Position numbers and translations under genes: made by a program
In this document: piece after piece, positions 1 to 8,020 of the stretch
Layout of the letters: each line of letters begins with the position of its first letter
How positions within the stretch are numbered: the stretch's first letter is position 1
The notes under the pieces: model-generated
Database searches by the model: none
What the model was told of the DNA's origin: nothing
Seen by the model: only the letters and a program-made list of their open reading frames with translations
From: Terana coerulea
Taxonomy: Eukaryota; Basidiomycota; Agaricomycetes; Polyporales; Phanerochaetaceae
Assembly: GCA_024811115.1 (NCBI GenBank)
Contig: JAKOGH010000016.1
Coordinates: 1 to 18,041 of the forward strand
Length of the DNA stretch: 18,041 nucleotides
Direction: 5' to 3'

Positions 1-165
1 CCAGGACAATGACAATAGGCATCGTCATGGTGGAACCTGGTAGAACAATAGAGAAGATGTGAGCAGAGCGCTTACGGCGTCTATCTGACTCAACATGTTA
101 TACAACCCTGTCGTCAAGGGCTTCTCAAGTACAACATCTTGCTTGTCGGATGGTCCGAGTCAGGG

Positions 166-201
166 CGCCGTCTCCCTGGGTGTTGGGGTCGGGAATAGCC
201 G
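166..201 (+). repeat. Dispersed 36-nt similarity, copy A
   Basis: By eye this segment matches 6568-6603 at 32 of 36 positions without gaps, sharing the core TCCCTGGGTGTTGG. Some similarity continues to the left (a GTACAA...CATCT stretch) but needs gaps. In the other copy the segment lies about 130 bp upstream of the ATG of F-box copy 2. Here it would lie upstream of a gene outside the window. It may be part of a duplicated promoter region or an old element. Confidence 0.5.
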
Positions 202-1287
202 GGCGTGCCGAGCAAGCGCTCATCTGGGCCGACTTGTACAAACCATCCTGCCACGACGCTGTAGAGTCACTTTGACTTCCACGAACAAACTCACAAACTA
301 TCTGGATTGCGTTGTTGCTATAATTTGCCTTGCGTCAGATACAAAAAGTCTCAGCGCTCATTCCGTATACCAAGGGAGTGGGTCTCAAGCACAACCCTGC
401 CGACCCAGCCGTCGAGCAACAAAAACGAATTCCTGGCAAGAACAAGCATCTCCACTTCCGAGCAAGTGGCAAAGAAGTCATCCAGCGGTAAGACCGAACA
501 CATCAGTTCCGAAAAGACGTAGGCCGGAGCATGAGTCGTTCGAAGACGTCTAGGAGTCAGTCGAGGAGTCAGTTGAGGACAAGGCGAGGTACTGCAGAGC
601 AGCTACGAAGAACTTTGAAGTATTAATTGGAACTAATATCGATCATGGCCTGCTCTTGAATCTTCAGGTTAGTCCTTGCCTCCTCTCACATTGCGCCAAC
701 TCTTACTTGATGCTCGTGGAACTAGGTTGAATCTGTCTCGCAGTATCGCAAGTGAAGCCAAAGTGCCGGCGGAACACGAAGGCGAACTGCTTGAGTAACT
801 TGAAGGGATTTTGGCATGTCTCACTTCAAGCAGTATGCTGAATACACCGAACCAGATGGGCGAAGACACCGAAGACCGCGTGGAGAGGCCCAGCGGTCTG
901 AAGGTCGTTGAGCGTAAGAAGAACGCTCTCTAGGCGGAAAAGATGAAGGTCAAAGGCACTGTTATGGTGCAGACGCAAAGACCGTACATCAGCTCGGCGA
1001 GGGTCAGACGGCTGAGGTACGTCAGTCCCACCGTGGATGTGATTGGCATGCTAATTAGTGACGACGAATGCTGAGCTCGAAGAAATGTACACTGTGTCAT
1101 ACCAACTCGCCTGAAGCTCTCTTCATCGCCCCGCAGCTCCTGAATCTTGGTTCGCTTGCATCTCTAGCTTGTTGAGCTGAAGCTGTCTCTTATTAGAGCG
1201 TCCGGACTCGGGTCGAGCGTTGCACAACGAGGCGTTGTCCTCGCGGCAGAAGGCAAATAAAAGAGAGGGCTTTCAGACCACAAGTGT

Positions 1288-1335
1288 CGCTCAGAACAAG
1301 TCCTCAACACACTCACGAAGTTCAAGAACTATGGT
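1288..1335 (+). repeat. Dispersed ~48-nt similarity, copy D
   Basis: This segment resembles 7625-7673 at roughly three quarters of positions with one gap. Both read in one plus frame as a short peptide of the type VL..L.KFK. Both lie a few hundred bases downstream of an F-box stop codon (copies 1 and 3). It is likely part of the duplicated flank rather than a gene. Confidence 0.4.
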
Positions 1336-1564
1336 TATCTCAGTGGCATCTAGGTAAGTTGCGATACGTGAAAATAGGGCCAAGATAATGACCTGCGGTT
1401 ATAGCCTCCCCTCGGCAATGTGGGAAGCATTCATGGCAAGTACGGCGCGGCGATCACGGTCAATTGCAGCACTTTTACAGTGATATGGTCGACAGGTATA
1501 CGGTAGTGGTACATACAAAATTGGCTGAAGAAGTACATCATGTTGTGCTGGCCCAAATTTACAT

Positions 1565-3834
1565 CTATGCATCCAGCTCCTCTTCTAGCCAATGCAAATG
1601 AACTTCGCCACCGCGAGCGTGCAGCTCCTGCCACCGGTTGCGTTTGAACGCCCGTTGCTCCCATTGCCACATGTCAATGAATCGTTCTCCCTCGCTTCCC
1701 GCTGCATAATCTGCCTCCCGAGGAGATGCGAATCCGACTGCTCCGCCTCTATACATCGCCAAGAGCTCATCTAAGGAGACTCCCGGAGAAATAACGAGCA
1801 GACGAGAGCTCGAGAGATCCCACAGAAATAGAAGACCGCCGGCCTTGAAGAGACATACCCAAGCGTCCCTCAACAGTGGGATCGGCGATCCGTAAAAGTG
1901 ATAGGCGTGTTCCAAGTCCCAGGCGAGGTCCTCGTACACCTGAGGTAGCCGCGGCACGTATCGAGCCCAGAACGACTCCTCTGCCTGGAAATAATACTCG
2001 TCGGCATCTGGGTCGGGAATGCCTTCGTAAATCCAGCCGTCTGGTAATTGCTCTGGCTGATGTGCCGCCCAACGGTCAAAAAGTGCCTCCTTGTAAGACT
2101 CAGGCGGAACGGCGGGACCACTATACGGAAATGGCGGGTCGAACGTTGGTGTTATGAATGTCTGTGAGGAATAATATCAGAAGTGATGAAGGCAGCCAAA
2201 GTGCGCCTGACTTACAGTAGGCAGGGCGGCGAGGCCGACATTGGCCCAGAGTGGAATTGGAATTGGTTCAAAGCAGGCCTTAAGGCGAGCAGCTCCAGCT
2301 CCACCAATGTCAAACAACGACAACTCGCCAAAGGCGTTGCCGAAAACCGCAAGACCCAGCGTGTCGTCATAGTCATATACACCCATTGCATATAACGCTG
2401 GCAGGTCGGCACTTCCTAGCTCATACGCACGGCATCCATCTTCGGCGACATCATCGGGCACGGCGGAGCCTACAGGAATGGTGGCGAACGTGACGGGTGT
2501 CTGGTTGTTGTCGACGGCCACAAGCCAGGATAGTCCGCTGCAATTTGCCCAGAAGTTTGGCCTATATGGGACGTTGTTTTTCCTCGAATTATCTTTATCT
2601 GCAGAATACTGTGTCGATCACATCCAAACAAGCGACAAATCGGTCTCCTGGAGTAGGCCAGACGCAAGCATGTTCTTTGCACAAGTGCATATGAAGAGAC
2701 CATCAGCGCAGCAGATGCACAAACGTAGTCGTGCAGAGCTCACAGAAGATGTGGTCGAATCAAAGGCGACTTGCGCGTAGCCGACAGGATGAGGGAGTCG
2801 AGTTTTGCAGCGCAACTGAGCCACAAAGCCACCCCTTGGCGAGTTCGAGCGAATAGGCCTGCAGCTCGCGAGGTGTGACGATTACTGCTATGTTATCTTC
2901 AATAACCATAGCGACAGCGCCACCCTGAGGACAATGAGTGTTGTAGAAACACCCTCGGTCAAATGCAATGACTTACGTCGATGTTGGGAGTATCACACAG
3001 GTTGACCACAGACCCCATCTTCCAATCGAGGATGCTGGGAACGTTGCGTTCCGCATGCAAGCTGAAGCCAATCTTGGTCCCGCTAAGTGCGCAGAGCTGC
3101 GAAATCCCGTCGTACTACGCCAGCCGGATGAAGATCGGGAGACTGTTGTCCTCCCGCAAAGAAATAACCTCTAAAACGTTGCGGCTAAATAAACATGTCA
3201 GCACAGTTTTGAAAGAGTATCGCTGGAGGAAGACCGGCGATGCTGCGCGGAGTTCGAGCACTACGACAACTGATTTCTCTTGAACCTCAACTTGGCCAGA
3301 GACAACCGGGGCTTCGAGTTATACTTGCGCAGTCGGCTCAACTGCACCGTTGCACTCGAAAAGCGAGCGAAGCGACCAAAGTGACAATGCGCTGGTTGAC
3401 TGATCGGACGAGGCGACCATCAACCATTGGCCGCTAATTAGCTGGACCCAAGAAACCGACCGAGCCTGATGGAGTGTGGTAACGACAGGAGGGGAGCAGA
3501 GGCGAGCAGCCGTCGACTGAGACGTAGCGCATGGATAGTAAAAGCTTCACAGCTCTAGCTAGACCATGCATCGAGGGGCCGGGTATACGATAGGATGCTG
3601 AGACCTTTAGCGACGACGTCGCGGCGCAAAACATGCAACCACAGCTGTTTACAACGCGAGACGCTGCCCAGACGTCTGCAAGTCTGTTTTACTTCACTCT
3701 TGAGTGCACGGCGCGATATATAGGAACAATGACGAACCTACCTGTCGCGCACTGATTATATCATTTGGTTGAAGTTCTCCTAGCACGGCGAGCAGGACAT
3801 CCTCGGGCAGCTCTTGAATGCCTCGGCGGGACAT
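1565..3834 (-). pseudogene. F-box protein, tandem copy 1 (pseudogene)
   Basis: This is a decayed paralogue of the F-box genes at 4116 and 8021 with the same five-exon layout: 3742-3834, 3239-3683, 2977-3184, 2216-2924 and 1565-2161. Exon 1 begins at the ATG at 3834 and carries an intact F-box start (IQELPEDVLLAVLGEL). Exon 5 is open to the stop and keeps the family's C-terminal motifs, HFYGSPIPLL and RNRWQELHARGG. Between them are in-frame stops at 3555-3557 (TAG), 3319-3321 (TAA), 3115-3117 (TAG) and 2618-2620 (TGA). Frameshifts lie near 3476-3490 and near the C-run at 2832-2835. The donor of the second intron (3238) is GC instead of GT. Four stops in a 2.3-kb locus are hard to blame on sequencing, so I call it a true pseudogene. 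A transcript could at most encode a short F-box fragment. Confidence 0.87.
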
Positions 3835-4115
3835 CAAAAAGCTGGCCAGGCTAGGTGATATGGATAGGAGATGAACGTGGCGGGATTTGGGGAAGGGTAT
3901 GCATGCTACCTTGGATCCTTGCTGGATCCTCGAAATCGTGAACAATAAGCGTTTTGGCGCTTGAGTAAGCCGGACGCCCTCGAGGCTCGTTGTGACGCCC
4001 CCGGCCCCGGAGCTCGGCTCGCCGGCGGTCATCGGTAGCACGGTCAGTTCACTGTGAGCTCGCTGGCTCTGGATGAGTATACCACACATAATCAATATGT
4101 AGGCGCTTCACGAAA

Positions 4116-6439
4116 TCACAGTGATGCTAGCCCAGTGTCCTCAATCCAGTCAACGTGTACATCGCCGCCGCGAGCCTTCAACTCCTGCCATCTATTTCTC
4201 TTAGCAGCCCTACGTTCCGCCTTCCACATGAGCCAAAATTTCACACCGGCGTATTGGCCCGTACAATCCCCTTCTCGCGGCTCCGTTGGGTCGCTACCGT
4301 TGCCCTCGTAAAATGCCAGTAAGGTATCCAGGGTGACGCCAGGAGGGGCGACTCGAAGCTGTAAATCCTCAACGATCCAGGAGAACAACAAGCCTCCGGC
4401 ACGGAAGATGTGTCGTTCGTAGTCTGTAACCAGCGGCAGCGGCGATCCGTAGAAGTGCCACTGGTGCTCCAGAGACCAGGCAAACGCCTCAATCGTTCCG
4501 CCCACTCGAGGAACCCTCGGCACATAGCGCTTCCAAAGTGGCGATATATCGACTTCCGGGTCGTCGAGTTCGTCTTGCTCTAGATCAATAGTCCCATCTC
4601 GCTCCCACTGGTCAGGAATAGGGTCTGGCTGCTGGTTCCTCCATGTGGTGAAGAGAGTGCGTAGATACTGCTCAGGCGGCCTGGCAGGACCACACAGGGG
4701 AAAGGGTGGAGAAGCAGACATGGCATGCGCAGCCTGTGGTACTGGTTGATCAGCCCGTGCTAAATATTCATCGGCAAAACATAGAAGCCTCACCGTGTGC
4801 AAAACGTCAAGATCTTCGCATAAAGACATCTCTACGGCCTCGAAGCAGCTTTCCAAGGATGGTATGTTGGGATTCCCGACAGTAATAACTGCGAGTTCAC
4901 CAAAAGCGTTGCCAAAGACGGCGACGCCCAAAGCGGCATTGTAATCATAGGTGGCCATTGCGTATAAGGCTGGGAACTCGGCTCCATTGAGCTCGTATTC
5001 TGGTAGGCCCATGGCGCAAGGATCATCGACAGTTACGTTACGAGCAGACAAAGGTTCGGCCAATGTAGTGAAAGCCACACCGTCTTCGGAATTGTATGGT
5101 GTAGATAGCCACGACAAAACGTCGCCTGAGCTCCCGATATGTGGCTCGTACGGGTTTCGATCGGTCCACTGCGGCTCTGCTGAGGCAGCGCTCAACAAAT
5201 TCCTGCGGCCCCAGATCAGGACTAGATCCTCAGCAGAGTCGCCAGCGCGGATCTTGTCAACAGGCATGTCGTAGACGAAGAGGCCATCCTGGCTGCAGAT
5301 ACAGATGCGAAGGATGTGTGCACGGGCCGCACCAGACGTTTGAAGAATGAGAGCTTGCGCGCATCCAACAGGGTATTGCAGGCTGAGCACACGGAGGAGC
5401 TTTGTCGTCATCGGACCATCTTCTGGCTGCGAGAATTCGTATGCCTGGAGCTCGAGAGGAGTTATGATGACGGCCAGGTTATCTTCAACAGCCATTGCGA
5501 TAGATCCACCCTATACCACGCTCTGTGAGCAGCTACACCTTAGCCTGATAACAATTAGTCTGCTTACGTTCATGCTCGGTACATCGCATAATCTAACCAC
5601 CTCGCCCGTCTTCCAGTTCATCAATGTCGGTGTGCTGATTTCGTTCTGCAAGCCAAAACCAAGGATAGAGCCCCGTAGCACACGAATATGCGACATGTCT
5701 TCATATGTCCTGAGGCGGACAAAAGTGGGAATGTCGTCTTCGTCCGCACGTAGCGCAAGCAAATCAACAACGTGCCGACTGTGTTCAAAATTAGTAAGCG
5801 CAATAAGTAGAATAGAACAAAATGCACATACAATTCTGGTTGAAGCTCGAGAGCAATAACCACCATTCCGTCATGCACGTCGACTAGGCCGGTCTTCGCC
5901 GGAGCCTCGAGGAATAACTCGGCAATAGGGGGTGGAGTCGGACCATGCGAAGCGACGGAAAATAGAGACCATAATGATATGATGCTGGAGGTCTGATCGT
6001 GCGACGCAACGAGAACCCATTGCCCTTCAATTATGCGTACCCAAGTCACAGACCGCGTCCTATGAAAGGGAAGACAGCAGACGAATGCTTCTCCGATTTT
6101 TCGAGCAGCCGCTTTCGAAGGTTAAGCGCATGTATCACAAAGACCTCGCAACTCCGAGCGTGGAGAGCTGCAGGTGAGCGCAGATATCGGGGTACTGGAA
6201 GACCGACAGAGACGACGTCCCGTTGCAACAAGCTTAACCAGAGCTGCTTAGAGAGTGTTGCCTGCTGCAAGGCCTTGCAAGTCTGTTTAAGCCAAGTCAG
6301 CAAGTCCACTCGGCCAATATTGAGTCCCAGTACAACGTACCTGCCGAGCCCGTAGCACGTCCTCAACCTCGAGGTATTGGAATGTGGCGGACAAGACATC
6401 TTCAGGCAGTTTCTGGATGTGTCGAGCCTGAGCCTTCAT
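4116..6439 (-). CDS. F-box protein, tandem copy 2 (one frameshift)
   Basis: Predicted F-box protein, probably a substrate adaptor of an SCF ubiquitin ligase in cytoplasm or nucleus; the substrate is unknown. Exons are 6341-6439, 5832-6282, 5568-5778, 4794-5510 and 4116-4733, with GT-AG introns of 58, 53, 57 and 60 nt. The start at 6439 gives an F-box at residues 9-45 (IQKLPEDVLSATFQYLEVED) directly after a short basic leader. The middle part has repeated short strands (WVRIIEGQWVLVAS, MNWKTGEVV) that suggest a beta-propeller-like fold; this is inference. The last ~115 residues hold HFYGSPLPLV and RNRWQELKARGGDVH. A frameshift lies near 6060-6068: the frame ending SSAVFPF must move to reach TRSVTWVRIIEGQW, which one added base would do, and copy 3 is continuous at this place. 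With it the model is 698 residues, the same as copy 3. The 60-nt last intron is stop-free and in frame, so it also reads as coding. Confidence 0.84.
4734..4793 (-). other. Stop-free 60-nt intron inside copy 2
   Basis: On the minus strand this segment starts GTGAGG and ends ACCACAG, with a CTGATC sequence that could serve as a branch point. Removing it joins residues LHT to AAHAMSASPPFPL. That aligns without gaps to copy 1 (LPT then TFITPTFDPPFPY) and copy 3 (LPL then SVVPITFSPPLPY), which both have introns here with in-frame stops. Because it is a multiple of three without a stop, an ORF caller reads through it and adds 20 residues. Confidence 0.75.
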
Positions 6440-6567
6440 TCAATATCCAACAACAGGGAGCGCGCGAGGAAAGCAGCAGAGCTCGACCAGCTTGGTTGGC
6501 TGCACAATTGCGTCGTCGGCGGTTCCGAGCGGCGAGTCGTCGAGTACAAGAACATCTCCCTTTAGGA

Positions 6568-6603
6568 CGCCGTTTCCCTGGGTGTTGGAGACGGCAATAG
6601 CCG
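6568..6603 (+). repeat. Dispersed 36-nt similarity, copy B
   Basis: Partner of 166-201, with 32 of 36 positions identical by eye and no gaps. It lies about 130 bp upstream of the ATG of F-box copy 2. Either it is a conserved promoter-region block of the family or both are remnants of one duplicated sequence. The promoters of copies 1 and 3 did not show it on inspection. Confidence 0.5.
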
Positions 6604-6652
6604 AAGATGCTGAAAGAGTGAGAACGTCCGGACGGCTGGGAGGTTTGCTCGG

Positions 6653-6680
6653 CGAACACGTTCGGAACATGTTCGCGAAC
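6653..6680 (+). repeat. 22-bp quasi-palindromic motif, copy 1
   Basis: Contains the blocks GAACACGTTC and GAACATGTTC separated by one G, then GCGAAC. GAACATGTTC is a perfect palindrome. The 22 bases 6653-6674 recur exactly at 7156-7177. The motif is close to self-complementary as a whole, so the two copies also resemble each other as inverted repeats. Function is unknown: a protein-binding site or the ends of a small non-autonomous element are both possible. Confidence 0.7.
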
Positions 6681-7155
6681 AACGGTGACGGTCACGGTGA
6701 CGGCCACTGTGACCTATTGTCGTGACAAAGGCTTTTCAAGGCCAATGACCAGGCGTTCACTCGCTTTATTCCCTGGTAAGTAATGTTCTACAGACCGCAA
6801 TAGTCAGTTAGTTGCAGACTCATTTATCCTCGATATAGCGCGCCCACGCCTTGAGATGTTAATCACTCTGGCGGTCTACCTCGCAGTGATTGTGGCCCTT
6901 CAAGTTGAGCACCGGCGCGAGGGGCCACTTCGCGATTCTCAGCACAGTACGCTGCGGTGAAGAGCTGAGTTGCAGTCAGTAAGTTTTGCGGGTTAAGCGC
7001 TTGGCGTAGCAATGAACGTCGAGGTTCGCCGCGCCCGAGGGAACTTGGAGGCCACGCTAAACTGTACGCGACTGCCCAAGGTAGCCAACCAAAGGCAGGT
7101 CACACACGACAACGGTCATCGTCACGCCTAGCCCCCAGATTAGGGCAGCCGTTCA

Positions 7156-7184
7156 CGAACACGTTCGGAACATGTTCCGCGAAC
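7156..7184 (+). repeat. 22-bp quasi-palindromic motif, copy 2
   Basis: Exact 22-bp repeat of 6653-6674 (here 7156-7177), followed by CGCGAAC where the first copy has GCGAAC. It is preceded by GTTCAC, which extends the near-palindrome. The distance between copies is 503 bp. I saw no clear target-site duplication. Confidence 0.7.
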
Positions 7185-7562
7185 GGGAGCCCCAGCCGGC
7201 CGGACTTTCTGGAAAGAGCGCTCCTTCATGCCGACACGGCCGCGCGGTGTTCAAGCCCTGGCCTCGCCACCGTACCAACACTCACTACACCCTCGAACCT
7301 CCCACTGCTCTTATTCTCACTAGAAATAAATCTATGTAGCAGAGTAACTATGTATTTTATACTCGAAGCCGTAATTTGTGCCGTAGAGCCCTGAGCTCAA
7401 CGCACTGGGCAGAGTACAATTGCATGATCTAGAAGTGCTGTATGATGGCGGAACTTGAAGAAGGCTTCATGTAAGTGGACTTGCGCACTGGCAACAGCTG
7501 CAATACCAAGCTTATGTTACTTCTAGAATATGCGAGCACAGGCCAAGTAACTGGGCCCCAAA

Positions 7563-7967
7563 ATGTCGTGTTCACAACAAGGACCGACGAAGTCGAGAAT
7601 CTCAGACTTCGGCGTCGTAAGGAACGCTCAGAGCAAGGTTCTCGGCGTACTCGCCAAGTTCAAAAGCTTCGGTCGCAAGCATCGTTGGCCTCCACGTAAA
7701 GACCGGGGTCTTGCCTCCCTCGTTCATATCGAGGAGCCGTCGTTGCCGCGTCTCCTAACTCGGCAGATTGCAACATACGAGAGCGGGCCCCGTCTGTTTG
7801 ACCCGCCGGGGTTCCTTGGTGCAAGGAGTTCAAGGGGACGCATAGCTAGTATAAGGCATTTGTATTGCACTTATGGTCGTCCATCAGTGATACATCTCCG
7901 ACCTACCCAAGTCTTCACCGCGGGGCTTACCATGGGATGGCACCGTCGCTCCGGCGCTGTAGACTAG
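7563..7967 (+). CDS. Uncertain ORF, 134 aa
   Basis: An ATG-initiated plus-strand ORF of 134 residues, rich in Arg and Ser with no recognisable domain, signal peptide or membrane segment. Its first third includes the stretch KVLGVLAKFKSFGRKH, encoded by the segment similar to 1288-1335. It lies on the opposite strand to the F-box genes. Length and composition do not exceed what chance allows in this GC-rich DNA, so it may be non-coding or a remnant carried in the duplicated flank. Confidence 0.15.
   Translation: MSCSQQGPTKSRISDFGVVRNAQSKVLGVLAKFKSFGRKHRWPPRKDRGLASLVHIEEPSLPRLLTRQIATYESGPRLFDPPGFLGARSSRGRIASIRHLYCTYGRPSVIHLRPTQVFTAGLTMGWHRRSGAVD
7625..7673 (+). repeat. Dispersed ~48-nt similarity, copy C
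   Basis: Partner of 1288-1335. Both copies lie downstream of an F-box stop codon (copy 3 here, about 350 bp away). The shared order of the two similar segments in the two spacers supports a segmental duplication that carried non-coding flank with the F-box gene. Confidence 0.4.
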
Positions 7968-8020
7968 TCTCGCTTTACCGTCTGCTACAAATGTATTTAT
8001 TTTTGTGCAGATGACTAGGG

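Larger units (their letters stand above)
1..1564. other. Intergenic spacer downstream of F-box copy 1
   Basis: No convincing gene is visible here. Reading frames are short, mostly lack a good ATG context and show no recognisable domain. The plus-strand frame from about 700 to 1350 looks vaguely protein-like but is broken by several stops. Two short segments, 166-201 and 1288-1335, resemble 6568-6603 and 7625-7673 in the spacer beside copy 3, in the same order and at similar distance (about 1.1 kb). I infer that this is the flank of a duplicated unit, with any further F-box copy lying to the left of the window. Confidence 0.5.
6440..8020. other. Long spacer between F-box copies 2 and 3
   Basis: About 1.6 kb without a supported gene. 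The minus-strand frame 6440-6682 is open, lies in frame with copy 2 and ends in a TGA directly before its ATG, so it could be an upstream ORF or an old gene remnant. The plus strand around 6684-6714 is a GGTGAC/GGTCAC-rich imperfect hairpin that reads on the minus strand as an alternating Val-Thr peptide. The spacer holds two copies of a 22-bp quasi-palindrome (6653 and 7156) and two segments similar to 1-1564 (6568-6603, 7625-7673). Positions 6721-7150 and 7190-7420 show nothing I can interpret. Confidence 0.5.

Noticed and set aside
95..553. 152-codon plus-strand ORF near the left edge
   Set aside because: Low-complexity Ser/Arg-rich composition, no domain, no splice context, and the region resembles non-coding flank near 6568.
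1565..1957. Short intact F-box-family ORF as an independent gene
   Set aside because: It is part of the last exon of pseudogene copy 1, preceded by a normal splice acceptor, and begins with a GTG codon.
6653..7184. Bacterial-type operator pair
   Set aside because: The surrounding genes are clearly eukaryotic with spliceosomal introns, so a bacterial repressor site is not a fitting explanation.
7245..7265. GTTCAAGCC resembling a tRNA B box
   Set aside because: No A box or cloverleaf could be found upstream.
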